Source: Viridothelium virens (taxonomy: Eukaryota; Ascomycota; Dothideomycetes; Trypetheliales; Trypetheliaceae). From it: 64,000 bases of DNA. The translations under genes and the position numbers were made by a program. The notes beneath the pieces were generated by a model, which saw only the letters and a list, made by a program, of their open reading frames with translations, ran no database searches and was not told the DNA's origin. The stretch is taken from positions 469,225-533,224 of the forward strand of contig ML991779.1 in NCBI GenBank assembly GCA_010094025.1, read 5' to 3'. The stretch's first letter is position 1, and the number at the start of each line of letters is the position of its first letter. Positions 1 to 10,732 of the stretch are shown here, one piece after another.

Positions 1-611
1 TGGCTGAGCGTAGATCAAGCGAGCCTGAGCGTGCTCCTTTTCGGTCATCCTACTTACTTCTGCAGTCTATCGACTCGACCGTTGTCTTGGACACAAGGAC
101 CAATTCAACGAAGCCGAAGCTAAACGTCTATTTGCATACTTGCTGAAGCCTACTAAAGAGTGCTTTTAGACTGGGGGATGCGAGTATGCTGAACATTACA
201 GCGTGATTGGCATTGTTATGCCACAAGAGGTCGGAAGGGCTGGCTGAGAAAGTGCTTGAAACTCAAAAGTAAGGGAGGTATGTACGGAGTACTTGTACAG
301 ATCAATTGTGTGGTGTCGGCTGAAACACCAGGTATTTGACTTATCGATAAAAGCATTACCAAGGGGCTATCATACACTGTTCAAGACTCAATTGTGATAT
401 AATTGTGGGATAAACTTCTCCTGAAATATATGAAGCTGTACAAAGTGGAGGTGTTGATGCCACGGACCGATTCGACCTGGTAGCCTTTGACAGTTGCAAC
501 ATTCGAGTGATATATACCATAACTAACTTCGTTCTGGACTAAATCATGGCGGGCTGGCGCAATGTAAGCGTCATAAGTCAAATCTGATCTATGTAAAACT
601 AAAATCCCCTC
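1..611. other. Intergenic, nothing recognised
   Basis: No convincing open frame, RNA gene or repeat is visible. Composition is mixed and AT-moderate. Only short chance frames occur. Confidence 0.5.
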
Positions 612-670
612 CAGGGTAGCGCGTTCCCCTCCTAAGGGAAAGGTTTTGGGTTCGAGTCCCAAGCTCGTCG
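612..670 (+). tRNA. 5'-truncated tRNA-Arg(CCT) remnant
   Basis: From the D-loop onward this reads as a tRNA. The anticodon stem is 624-628/636-640 around a seven-base loop with anticodon CCT at 631-633. A perfect T arm follows (TTGGG 646-650, TTCGAGT loop, CCCAA 658-662), then the 3' acceptor strand GCTCGTC at 663-669. The B-box consensus is intact. The matching 5' acceptor strand (expected GACGAGC) and the 5' D stem are absent from the bases just upstream, so the gene looks truncated. A T run of about 12 starts at 680, as in a Pol III terminator. It is probably a tRNA pseudogene or tRNA-derived fragment and is unlikely to give a functional tRNA. Confidence 0.6.
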
Positions 671-723
671 AGCACGACGTTTTTTTTTTTTGGCTAGTTC
701 TATCCTTTTAACGTTTGCTCATC

Positions 724-1104
724 TCAACATCTCATTGCCGGGTGTATGGTATTGCCTTTGATTCGAAGACCGGATTCTCGCTCGCGGAGTACTTTACCTC
801 GAGGACACTGACGCGCCAACTGTAAAAAGGGTAATAGTTCGAGCCTTATTGGGCCTGACTTAACAGTTTCAACTCGGAGATCTGAGGCTTCTATTCTCCC
901 ATCTTCTCCGCGAACGACTGCATACTCTTCCTCGGATGTATCCAAGGAGAAGAGTTGTTTAATCTCATGCAACACCATTTGGTCGACAGAGACACAGTTC
1001 GGATCAAAGTAGAGGTTCAGGACAATAGCAGAGACGAGAAGCTTGGCATATTTTGGGGGTTCATGCGAACAAGTCGATGCAGAGTTGTGGGTATGCTGGT
1101 ACAT
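724..1104 (-). CDS. Possible small hypothetical protein (126 aa)
   Basis: An ATG-started frame of 126 codons. I do not recognise the family. The middle part is protein-like in composition (acidic runs around residues 50-70, alternating hydrophobic residues), which is why it is listed. There is no clear promoter, signal peptide or domain, and no exon partner was found. It could be a remnant of a decayed gene or a chance frame. Confidence 0.22.
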   Translation of the reverse strand: MYQHTHNSASTCSHEPPKYAKLLVSAIVLNLYFDPNCVSVDQMVLHEIKQLFSLDTSEEEYAVVRGEDGRIEASDLRVETVKSGPIRLELLPFLQLARQCPRGKVLRERESGLRIKGNTIHPAMRC

Positions 1105-1958
1105 GCATACATATCGTTGGGGTTACGAACCACAAAAGTAGGGTAGTTACCAAAGTGCAGGACCTCCGATTTTTAGGAAATGTGTTCCATTGGCTACCGT
1201 AGGTGCAGCTTGTCAGCCTCGTAATAACGCTATGATGGGGTGGCATGCGCCAAGATCCTATTCACATCGTGCTCTGCACTGCCCATCTGACGACGAAAAA
1301 GAACATCTTCGCAGAGTAGACTTAGACTTGGAAGCCGATGTAGTAGAAAGCATTGTCAAACACCAAGGATTAATGGGTAGTGTGATGACGTCCGCATGTA
1401 CTAGCAGGTCTCATCTTATTACCGAGAAGTAGCTCAGCAACAGAGTAGTAATGTTTGTGAAGAAAGAAGCTCGAACCAACCTGAATCTCGAGTTCTCCAA
1501 AGCACGGGAAGATGGCGACTACGCACAGACCCCATCTCACCCGTCCGCGCCGCCATCCCCTTGTTCAAGCCGATTGCATTTTGTCATTTTTCAACACCTG
1601 CGTCACCTGTAGCTGTGCCGTTACAATCGTACGATTCTCATTTTGAGCCAAGGTACGTCGAAGCTCAGAACCATGATTATCGGACATGCTCATTTTTTGG
1701 CAATAGCGAGGATTTTTTGTGGACGCAACTTTTGACTTCCTCACCGCCGTGTCTTTTGACATCCTTCATTTTGTCATGAACACTATGAAGTATTGAATCA
1801 AACGCCTATCGACCCCTAGGCTCTATTAACGCTTGTTCGACAAATTTCGTTCGTAGGGACAAAGCTTGATCTGGATTGGTGATATGCTGATCCCAAGGCC
1901 AATAGGAGGCATTGGAAAGCGCGAAAGGGTGGTCCTTTGTATTTCGTAGATACGACCA
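1105..1958. other. Intergenic, nothing recognised
   Basis: Several short frames on both strands overlap one another without coding character. This is the upstream region of the methyltransferase gene that starts at 1959. No repeat or RNA gene was seen. Confidence 0.45.
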
Positions 1959-2765
1959 ATGCGCAGAATTCCCCGCACGTTTCCAATACCATCTTCGAAT
2001 GGTACGATAGTTTTGAAACTCGAAGCACCAGCTGTCAGAGCTCAGAATCTTGTCCTGGAAGCATGGAGCTCTTCTTATGTCCTTACCCAACATCTCCACG
2101 AAATCACGTCTGACTTTGAGCCTGCGCTAATGAGTCTCCGCAAAATTCGTAGCGAGAGGCTTCCAACGCCCAATGGAGATGACGATATCAGCAACATCGG
2201 CGCTCCTCTGTTTCCATCTTCTAGTCTCGGTGTTCTTGAACTAGGCGCGGGGATCGGTCTTGTTGGCCTTGCCGCCTCATCGCTCTGGAGTGTACCTCTA
2301 ATCCTCACAGATCTTGTACCAATTGTCGAGCCAATCATCTCAAATATTAAGCTGAACGCAGACACACTGGCGGCAAATGGAGGCAGCGCTTGTGCAGGAG
2401 CTCTTGACTGGGATGAGCCCGACACGCTGTCTCTGTACAACGGCACGACTCCGCTGTCTCTTCAAGCCTCGAAATTAGATGCAGGAGACAAAGCGAAGAT
2501 CATACTTGCCGCAGACGTTGTATACTGCGAGGATCACCCGCGCATATTGACCAAAGCCATCTTTGCATGGTTGAGTCCCGGGGAGGAGGCTCGCGTTGTA
2601 ATTGCCTATCCGCTGCGAATTGCATATCTAGATCAGATTCGGGAATTATGGGAACGCTTGGATAATGGAGGCTTGACATCGATACGAGAAGGAAGAGCGC
2701 GAGCGGATGATACTTGGGATGACGAGGAAGAGATAGAGTGGTGTGTCTGGAAATGGAAAGCATAG
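1959..2765 (+). CDS. Family-16 methyltransferase (lysine methyltransferase-like)
   Basis: An intronless frame of 268 aa. A Rossmann-type SAM-binding motif I, VLELGAGIGLVGLAAS, lies near residues 92-107, followed by the acidic strand TDL. The motif AADVVYCEDHP near residues 187-197 is the DVVY post-motif typical of METTL21/22/Efm-type enzymes (Methyltransf_16, PF10294). The C-terminus is rich in acidic and Trp residues (EEIEWCVWKW). The family methylates lysines of elongation factors, chaperones or ribosomal proteins in the cytosol. The exact substrate cannot be read from sequence. The ATG at 1959 is the first in frame and precedes the family core by about 90 residues, a usual spacing. Confidence 0.82.
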   Translation: MRRIPRTFPIPSSNGTIVLKLEAPAVRAQNLVLEAWSSSYVLTQHLHEITSDFEPALMSLRKIRSERLPTPNGDDDISNIGAPLFPSSSLGVLELGAGIGLVGLAASSLWSVPLILTDLVPIVEPIISNIKLNADTLAANGGSACAGALDWDEPDTLSLYNGTTPLSLQASKLDAGDKAKIILAADVVYCEDHPRILTKAIFAWLSPGEEARVVIAYPLRIAYLDQIRELWERLDNGGLTSIREGRARADDTWDDEEEIEWCVWKWKA

Positions 2766-3369
2766 TGAAACTTTTGAGATGCCCGCATTTACGGCTGCAA
2801 GAAGTGAGAGCTGGTAATAGAACTAGAGGCATAGAATAGACGATAGAGAGGAGTCGAAGACTAGCCAGCTTGTCAACTGCATCATCTTCTCGATGGTGTT
2901 CAGCAAAATACTCAAAATACCAACTATTTTCATGATGCCCAAAAAAAGTGCAAAGCTATCTCTAGCCATGTGTTGCTTCGTAATGCATAGCAAAGGATTT
3001 CCAGACGGTACATCAGCTCATGACTCCATGTATTTATTTCCATATGGACTGACATGTTGATGAGATGAGTCAGGAGTATTTAAAGAACTTCGCAGAGAAC
3101 AAGGAGTGAGACTCAAAAGATTCGATGAACGAATCATGCAGACCAAGCGTGACCTAAATCAGTCTCAGTGATCTGGCGTGACTGGGTAAGAACTGAAGCC
3201 GATGGGCTCGGCAGCTTCATGAGACATCCCCCTGACGGGCCTCGGTCCCCCGCAAAGAGACCCTGGCGGCGATCTTCTAATTTACGCTTTTTCATCGCAA
3301 ACCAATCTCCACGACTCGACCTTTCTACCGTTTCTCTCCCACTCTCGCCCACAACCTCCAATCCCAACA
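2766..3369. other. Intergenic; pyrimidine-rich leader before nitronate monooxygenase
   Basis: No gene is seen. The last 60 bases (about 3306-3366) are strongly C/T-rich with very little G, a common fungal promoter/5' leader composition just upstream of the start codon. Confidence 0.4.
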
Positions 3370-4473
3370 ATGGCCGCCTCCTCGCCCCCAATCCAAACCC
3401 CACTGACCTCCCTCCTCCGCATCCAGCACCCCATCATCCTCGCCGGCATGGCGCGCACCTCCGGCGGGCCTCTCGCCGCCGCCGTCTCCAACGCAGGCGG
3501 CCTGGGCGTCATCGGCGGCCTCGGCTACTCGCCATCACAGCTGCGCGAAATCATCACGGAGCTCAAATCGAACCTGCGCGTGGGTGCCTCGTCAACGAGT
3601 CTGATCAACCGCGGGAGGCAAGCCGGCGCGAACGAGAGCTTCCCGTTTGGCGTCGACCTCGCCCTGCCGCAGGTGGGGGGCTCGGCGCGAAAGACAAATC
3701 ACGATTATACGCATGGGCAGCTGGAGGAGCTGGTCGAGGTGACGATTCAGGAGGGGGCGAGGCTGTTCGTGTCGGCGGTTGGGGTGCCCCCGCCGGCGGT
3801 GATTCGGAGGTTGCATGAGGCGGGGATACTGGTGATGAATATGGTGGGGGCGCCAAAGCATGCGGCCAAGGCGTTGGAGGCGGGGGTGGATATTGTGTGT
3901 GCGCAAGGAGGAGAGGGAGGCGGTCATACGGGCGAGATACCGAACAGCATACTGATACCGGCGGTGGTGGATGTGGCGAGGAAGTATAAGAGCCCATTGA
4001 CGGGCGAGACGGCGATGGTAGTAGCGGCTGGAGGGATCTACAACGGGCGCAGTCTGGCTTCGAGCTTGATGCAAGGGGCACAGGGTGTCTGGGTAGGTAC
4101 GCGGTTTGTTGCTTCAACGGAAGCAGGGTGTAGTAAGTTGCACAAGGAGGCGGTTGTCTCGGCGGATTTCACAGATACGCTGCGGACGCTGGTCGTCAGT
4201 GGCAGACCTCTCAGAGTTAAGCTGAATGAATATGTCAAGCAATGGGAGGATAGACCGGAAGAAGTGAAAGCGCTAACGGAGAAGGGCGTGATACCGTTGC
4301 AGAAGGACATGGAAGACGGCAAGGATTTCGATATACCATTCCTGATGGGCCAGGTGAGTGGAGTAATTGGAGACATCAAGCCGGCGAAGCAGATTGTGGA
4401 TGAGATGGTTCAAGAAGCTGTGGAAATGCTTAGGTTAGGTCAAACTTACATTGGAAAATCGAGTAAATTATAG
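3370..4473 (+). CDS. Nitronate monooxygenase (2-nitropropane dioxygenase family)
   Basis: An intronless 367-aa FMN-dependent TIM-barrel enzyme. The N-terminus (HPIILAGMAR near residue 20, NAGGLGVIGG near 41-50) is the hallmark start of NMO/NPD proteins (PF03060). The sequence CAQGGEGGGHTGEIPN around residues 177-192 carries the conserved His of the active site. AAGGIYNG and GAQGVWVGTRF near 220-245 form the phosphate-binding loops. The family oxidises alkyl nitronates such as propionate-3-nitronate. Length is normal for the class. Wobble usage changes sharply from C to G near 3650, discussed in the findings. Confidence 0.93.
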   Translation: MAASSPPIQTPLTSLLRIQHPIILAGMARTSGGPLAAAVSNAGGLGVIGGLGYSPSQLREIITELKSNLRVGASSTSLINRGRQAGANESFPFGVDLALPQVGGSARKTNHDYTHGQLEELVEVTIQEGARLFVSAVGVPPPAVIRRLHEAGILVMNMVGAPKHAAKALEAGVDIVCAQGGEGGGHTGEIPNSILIPAVVDVARKYKSPLTGETAMVVAAGGIYNGRSLASSLMQGAQGVWVGTRFVASTEAGCSKLHKEAVVSADFTDTLRTLVVSGRPLRVKLNEYVKQWEDRPEEVKALTEKGVIPLQKDMEDGKDFDIPFLMGQVSGVIGDIKPAKQIVDEMVQEAVEMLRLGQTYIGKSSKL

Positions 4474-4642
4474 TAGTGAAACAGCACTTCTTGCTGGATG
4501 CCTTGTGTGTGACATATGCTGAGATCTCCCAGAATGACTATGTCAAAGTTATTTGGATGAATTAGATTTTTGCATTCGGAGATGGGATTTTATTGAATGT
4601 GAGCTATCCTGTTGAGCCTGGCGAGAATCATTGAAGAGCCCT

Positions 4643-6022
4643 TCATGCGATTATGGGGCCTTTTTCTGGTGACCCATTGATCAAGCCCAAGCGTACGGCC
4701 CAGTCGTCTCTTTTCATCTCCTCAATGAGCTCACGCGCCATCTCAAGCCTTCGCCCATATTTCTTAGGCGACTGTCCATCTTCCTTTATCACACAGCCGT
4801 GCATTTGTAGGTGATCAGTCTTCTCGTTCGATATTGCCAATAGCCCAGCAGATAGTATCAGAAGCACTATCAACATGACTTTGCCAGCTTGTGCCATGTT
4901 GCTCGCAAGTGCAGCGTCCAAGTATACCAACACGGTCGAGCAGGCGGTGACTGATCTTTCTACGAAGGTCATATCACGGAGCCATTGCCCAGAAGTGACT
5001 GCTTTCAGATCATCAACCGCCCCTCGAATCCTGACCCACCGATCCTGTGAGAGCAACACCAAAAGATCGCCGTCAACTCCTGGTTCTCTTGCGCCTTTCC
5101 ACCCAACGTCTGTCCGTCTTCGAAGAACGATGACATTGCAAAGCCTCGCAAACATCAAAGCAGATATCACGAATACACCCCACCAGTCCCCTGATACAAT
5201 GAGGAGAGTCAACACAATGATTGTGAGACACGGGATAATAAGATAGCTAGCTGTCTGGAGTGGAACAGCATTTTGATGAGTGAAAAATCTTGCAAGCACA
5301 TGGCTAGTCCAATGGGGCAACTCCTGGCGTTTAACATGTAACGTCGTCAAATGTCCAGTGATCCCGACCTTTTGAAGATAGAGGACGGTGGCCGGATTTT
5401 CCACTCGGAAAACATAGCCTATGCGAAGAATTAGCAACTTGGCCGAGATCTATCTAAGCGAAAAGGTAGCCCCCAAGGTCGTGTCTGGCAGGATCAAGCT
5501 GCAAGCTCTTCCAAGCCAAACAAGTAATTACTCTTCCTAGGTAACAAGAGCTCAACACATACCGCTTGTCATCGCAGCCACTGCCGGATATTCTCCGCCA
5601 TTGAGATCAGGGGCTGCTTGTTGACGATGCAATCCAGGACAAAGCACGAACGTATCCAAAAGTGCCGAGGTGCCTGTGTAAGCTGTACGCTGAGCAATGA
5701 CCTGGAGATCTGCTAGAGCGACAAGACCGGCAGCGTCCAGAGATATTTTTGGGGTACCCTCAGCCGTCCAGGACTGTAGTACCGAAGAATATCGCTGAAA
5801 GAGCATTAGTAAGATGTCTTGGAATTTCGACTGTGTTGACACGATATCCTGACAGTCAATATTGTGACTGAACAGCATCAGTGAGACTCCTCATCATGCA
5901 GAGAGGTGAAGCTAGAAAACACCACACAAGCTTGTGTTGCGGTTTCACACGGAGAGAGCCAAGACAATTGAGTACATGCCAAGAACATCGAAGGAAAGAA
6001 GTAGGACACCCTTGTTCACCAT
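4643..6022 (-). CDS. Integral membrane protein of unknown function, three exons
   Basis: Model join(4643..5418, 5563..5867, 5976..6022), complement, 375 aa. The splice phases agree: exon 1 ends in phase 2 and exon 2 in phase 1. Both introns carry CTAAT/CTGAT-like branch sites before their AG. Exon 3 holds two hydrophobic segments close together (around LIIPCLTIIVLTLLIV and the following Val/Ile-rich stretch) and a third near its end (VMLIVLLILSAGLLAI). The soluble middle and the basic C-terminal tail look cytosolic. No enzyme motif was recognised. The first short exon is the least certain part; translation might start at another ATG upstream or in exon 2. Confidence 0.6.
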
Positions 6023-7311
6023 TTTACTTCTATAGCCAACCAATGAAGGGTCAATGACCCTAGGGAGCGTACCTTTGTGGGAATAAACATCTCGCACAGC
6101 CCTCGCAGCGACATGCTGACGACCTGGACCCACGGTCCGACTCTTAAGCACCCTTCTTCTCCACGGCTCCGACGAGGAACGATGTGTTGACGTCGACTTA
6201 AGGTGCGGGCTGCACCTCAACCATTTGACTTCCTGTGAGTGGGCAGTGCAGCAAGGTAAGCAGCCGGAAGCTCATGGTGCATGCATTAGACCCGCCGACT
6301 AGGGTATTCTGTGCGACACCGCTCTTTCATCGTTTACTACTCTAAGGTAATTTCTAGATTCATTGACGAGCCGGAAGTCGTGGATAGGAAGAGTCAGGTC
6401 TTCCAAGCCTCGGACGAAATCGCAATACACCATATGCAAGAGGTTTGTGGGTAGAGAAAGGGCAAAGGTAATCCAATGTTGGTGGACAGGTACGCGAGGG
6501 TTCAAGTATACCTACATAAGGTACAGAGTGGAATCTTTAAGCAATGAAGGGGTTCATCTATAGGTAGCTTCCAACTCCCAGCTACACTATAATCTTCGAG
6601 AGCCAGTCCAGACTTCGTACGAGCTACTCCGTAGGTACGGTAGTTGCCATGTTCGTGGCGAAGCTCAGAAGAAGCGCAGGAGCAAGGCTGAACTCCATAC
6701 TCTAACACTTAACGCCGGCCAAACCGGTCAAAGTCTTGGCAGATGGAACAATCGCCGATCCAAGCTGCTGCGCACCGAACCACGAATCGCACCGAACGGG
6801 CGGAACGTGTGCAGTTCCAGTCCCAACTCGGTCGGCTTATGAATCGGTGTTGCCAAGGGTCGACCCAACGTGCCAAGGCTCAGCCTCCGCCTCAGCCTCC
6901 GCCTCCTTTTAGATCTTCCCCTGAAAACCTGATGCACCTGATGGACTCCCTACCGCCACGCTATACGGTGAGCGGCTACCTTCCGTTATGAGACGGACGT
7001 TTGCACCTTTCCAGGCTCAATTGATAGTGCAGGAAACTGCCCACGTCAATACATCAACCAATCGCCTCCCCTGTTAAAGCCCAGCCCCCAAGCACTCCGG
7101 TCATTGCATTCGGCGGGTGTCAGCTACTTGAGCCTCATGAATGACGATTTACCACCCCAAACTCCGTAGAACACGCGCAACTGTCCATAGCTCCACGACA
7201 GTTCCCAATTGTGCCCTTGACTTCGTTGTGCGGATAGGATCATTCTCGACTTTCTCTTTACGCTTTTTAATCTTTGTGTGAAAATCTTATCTTATTCTAT
7301 TCTGGTCCACC
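6023..7311. other. Intergenic between membrane protein and HET gene
   Basis: About 1.3 kb without a supported gene. A short imperfect repeat of GCCTCC/GCCTCA units lies near 6881-6905. The 70 bases before the HET start codon are T/C-rich, as expected for a fungal core promoter and leader. Small frames on both strands lack coding character. Confidence 0.4.
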
Positions 7312-9735
7312 ATGCAGGCGTATAATTTTCGCGAGTTATCTCCGCTAGATGATGGCGACGTCCGACTACTAAAGCTCCATTGCGGTCCTCGAGATGCTGA
7401 ACTAGAGGGGAACCTAGTTCAGCGCTGTTTACTACCACAAAAGAAGGTTAAGACAAAGCGTCTCGGTAGTCAAATTGTGGCAATCCCCAGCCCAGAGTCT
7501 TACGACGCTTTGTCATACACTTGGGGCGATGATTGGCCGAAAGGACAAGAGAAACACATTAAAATCCTAGTCCAAAGCGAAGTGTACATAATCCGCATCC
7601 GTAAGAATCTCTTCCACGCTTTACAACAGTTGCGAGATGAGTCAAAATCAATTTACCTATGGGTTGATGCTCTATGTATCAACCAAGAGAATGGCGACGA
7701 GAAAAGCCAGCAAATTCAGCGAATGTATCTCATCTACAACAAAGCAGACCAAGTACGAGTTTGGCTTGGAGAAGAGGACAATAAAAGCAGTGAAGCTATC
7801 AAGTTCGTTACCAAGTGTCTCAATCTGGACGATTTCGACCGTCTTGTTCAAGCTACTCCAACATCCGGTAGCTGGGATGCACTGTCAACACTTATGCGAA
7901 GGCCATGGTTCAACCGGCGCTGGATAATACAAGAAATCTCACTTGCAAGGGATGCTACTTTACATTGCGGGAAAGAGACACTCCCCTGGAGGGATTTTGC
8001 CGACTGCGTGTCCCTTCTCTATCACAAGCGACAGGACCTAAAGCGTTTATTTAGAGAATCTCCCACTTTTTCTAATCATCCAGACTATCTCGGAGAATTA
8101 ACAGAGTTGGGAGCAATCCGTCTAGTCTACGCGTCCGACAACCTCTTCCGCAAGTCAGAGCACGGCGAGATTACCGATCGCCTCCTGTCGCTGGAAGCTC
8201 TGATGTCATCACTGACAGCCTTCGATGCCTCTGATCCTCACGACATTGTATATGCAATACTATGGCTCGCAAAGGATGCGAAGCCGTATACCACGCGTGA
8301 AAGATCCCCAATATCGTTCGGTCCTCGGCAGTCCTATGAATCTCCTACAGATGAGATAAGAAGTCCAATAACTCCCCTGTTAAAACGAGTAACGTGGGAG
8401 GAGAACGCAACCCCGTTGACGATGGATGGTCCATCGAGGATCGACTATAATTTCTTCCAATTGCCTGATATGAGAAAGACCCAATCACCGCCGAGCTCTC
8501 CCAAATCCAGGGATGAAGTGCAGCCTGCGGTCAAGGATACTGAGGTTACAAGGAGAAAACCTCGAAACATGAGGAAATTGTTGCTCGAAGCAGCACGGGC
8601 AGCGAAAATGGAAACAATGGAAACGGGCAGTGCAGTCCGCAAACCCGGACCAACGCGTGCACCCACCTCTCAAAGTTTGGAGGGCCCCTCCTATGACCAG
8701 AAAGGAAAAGAACGCCTCGCCAAAACTCAAGTCGTCTCCAGCCGCATAATCGTGGATTACAATGCAGACATCTTTGAAGTTTGCAGCGAATTCCTGAAAT
8801 TCGTCTTCGACCGATCCCATTCCCTCGACATCCTGTGCAGACCGTGGGCACCGAACGAGCCGAAGCTTCCATCCTGGATCCCGCAGCTCGCGAACAAACC
8901 CTTCGGCATCAGTCAACATGGAGTACACCGGCGCGTGAACGCCGACCCACTCGTCGGCACACCCGGCTACAGCGTAGTGACATACAAAGCCTCGAACGCG
9001 ACGCTGGCGCGGGAGCTGCGCATGCGAGACAAGAAGCTATTCGTCAAGGGCTTCGTGCTGGACCGGATCAAGGAGAAGTCGGCGACAGCAACCGGCGGCA
9101 TCATCCCATGCGAGTGGACCGACATCGGCGGCTGGAAAACGCTCGACGACTACCCGCCCGAGCGCTTCTGGCGCACCCTCGTCGGCAACCGCGATCTGCA
9201 CAGTCAGCGGCCGCCGTCGCACTGGAAGCGCGTGTGTCGTGAGGCCTTCCAGCGCCGGCCGCATCGCGGCGATCTGAATACCACGGAGGCGGTCATGTAT
9301 GATTGTCCGTCGGCGGTGCGGGAGTATCTGGAGCGCGTGCAGTGTGTTGTCTGGTCGAGGCGGCTGATCCTGCTAGGTGAACAGGAGGACTCGCTGGGCC
9401 TCGCGCCGAGAACGGCGAAAAAGGGGGATGAGATCTGCATTCTGTTTGGGTGTAGCGTTCCAGTGGTGTTGAGAAAATATATCGATGGCGTGCCGGCGAG
9501 GAAATATCGAAAGTGTAACTGTTGGCAGAATGGATGTCGGTGCGACGCCTGCTCTACTTCTGCGAAAAGAAATGACAGTAATAGAGGGAAGAATGAGTCG
9601 AGGGTTGATAGAAACGAACCAGAAGTGTATTATGAGTTCATTGGGGAATGTTATGTGCATGGGATGATGGATGGGGAGGCGTTTGAGGTGAGGAAGGTGG
9701 ATAAGAGCCGTCACCAAGAATTTGAGCTACGTTGA
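7312..9735 (+). CDS. HET-domain protein (heterokaryon incompatibility family)
   Basis: A single-exon frame of 807 aa. The HET domain (PF06985) spans roughly residues 64-210: it begins with YDALSYTWGDD, continues with the LWVDALCINQEN block and ends with RRWIIQEISLA. HET domains resemble TIR folds and trigger cell death on non-self recognition in filamentous ascomycetes. A long charged linker follows (about 340-480). A Cys-rich knot KCNCWQNGCRCDACS at about residues 736-750 could bind metal. The end (YYEFIGECYVHGMMDGEAF) matches the typical HET C-terminal block that names the effect of the protein on status or visits. The partner and trigger are unknown. Confidence 0.92.
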   Translation: MQAYNFRELSPLDDGDVRLLKLHCGPRDAELEGNLVQRCLLPQKKVKTKRLGSQIVAIPSPESYDALSYTWGDDWPKGQEKHIKILVQSEVYIIRIRKNLFHALQQLRDESKSIYLWVDALCINQENGDEKSQQIQRMYLIYNKADQVRVWLGEEDNKSSEAIKFVTKCLNLDDFDRLVQATPTSGSWDALSTLMRRPWFNRRWIIQEISLARDATLHCGKETLPWRDFADCVSLLYHKRQDLKRLFRESPTFSNHPDYLGELTELGAIRLVYASDNLFRKSEHGEITDRLLSLEALMSSLTAFDASDPHDIVYAILWLAKDAKPYTTRERSPISFGPRQSYESPTDEIRSPITPLLKRVTWEENATPLTMDGPSRIDYNFFQLPDMRKTQSPPSSPKSRDEVQPAVKDTEVTRRKPRNMRKLLLEAARAAKMETMETGSAVRKPGPTRAPTSQSLEGPSYDQKGKERLAKTQVVSSRIIVDYNADIFEVCSEFLKFVFDRSHSLDILCRPWAPNEPKLPSWIPQLANKPFGISQHGVHRRVNADPLVGTPGYSVVTYKASNATLARELRMRDKKLFVKGFVLDRIKEKSATATGGIIPCEWTDIGGWKTLDDYPPERFWRTLVGNRDLHSQRPPSHWKRVCREAFQRRPHRGDLNTTEAVMYDCPSAVREYLERVQCVVWSRRLILLGEQEDSLGLAPRTAKKGDEICILFGCSVPVVLRKYIDGVPARKYRKCNCWQNGCRCDACSTSAKRNDSNRGKNESRVDRNEPEVYYEFIGECYVHGMMDGEAFEVRKVDKSRHQEFELR

Positions 9736-9841
9736 GAAAGGGCGTTTGGCAGGGGGGATGCTTCGATATCTAGACTATTCTTGAGTTGGCTGTATCTCGA
9801 AGCGGGAGCTTCTGATGTACCATAATTGGCGTTGTGTTGTA

Positions 9842-10732
9842 TTATACCTCGTGTTCGATATCCGCGACTCTTGGTACTTTGTGTAAGCTGACCTCAGCGA
9901 ACTTAGCTATTAATTCAATCTGAGATTCAGTTAGTAAGAGCGTGATACACGGAAATAACCAATATCATCTGTAGCCTGTTGACATACACATTGCTGTATT
10001 GTCTCTACGTCCTGCTCGCTGACTCCAACCCGCCGTGTTCCACGGAGATGCCAAGCAGTCTCGTTCTTCAGATTCTGAATCATAATTGCAGATAGAACAA
10101 CCATTTGAGTATCAGTATCGTCCAGTATCTGACGATCGGAAAGGTACAGCCCGTAGGTGATCTCTTTACTTATCCATTCTTACGTAGATATTAGCCAGGC
10201 ACTCCAGAAATTCGTTTTGTACGTACCGAAATCCTTGTGGGCTTCCATTCTTTTCATTGGGAGAGACAGATTTTGCTTGTAAAGCTTCCCAAGCCAATCC
10301 ATGCCCCGCTGATGATTCATCTCGTCACATTGCCAGTCTTTCCGAGTGAATGTGTAGTCCTTGTCTTCGGGTCTTTCAATTGCTCCGATACTGAAGATGG
10401 CCTCCAAGGGTCTACACACGCCGACGATTGAGACACATTTGACCAATGCCTCTCTCAGTCTACGAACCAACGCTTTGCGTGCTTCGGAGGTTGAGAATTC
10501 AGGTTTGGCAATGATGTATTTGTAGAGTTCAGCAGCAAACTCGGGGACGCCACCTCCGGTCAGAGCCGAAATCTAGAAATAAATGAGTGTCGATTTCTTG
10601 GGCTACGATGGTATATGGTCTGACCGTTGACAAATACCATTTGTCTCCTCCTATACTTGCCGAAGGGAACTTCTCTTCAATTGCCTGAAATAACTTGATA
10701 GCATCCTCGGCGGTTGGCTCCTTCAGGCTCAT
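9842..10732 (-). CDS. Carboxymuconolactone decarboxylase-like protein (AhpD-like fold)
   Basis: Model join(9842..9919, 9988..10178, 10227..10572, 10625..10732), complement, 240 aa. All four exons join in phase, and the last encodes the conserved ending LHKVPRVADIEHEV. The core ALTGGGVPEFAAELY, the helix RRLREALVKCVSIVGVC and the block ISKEITYGLYLSDRQ match the fungal CMD/AhpD-like family. The two Cys in KCVSIVGVC are separated by six residues, not the CxxC of AhpD peroxidases, so a peroxidase role is doubtful. The start chosen is the Met of MSLKEPTAEDA. An in-frame upstream ATG at 10858 would add 42 residues rich in Arg and hydrophobics (see findings). Confidence 0.85.
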
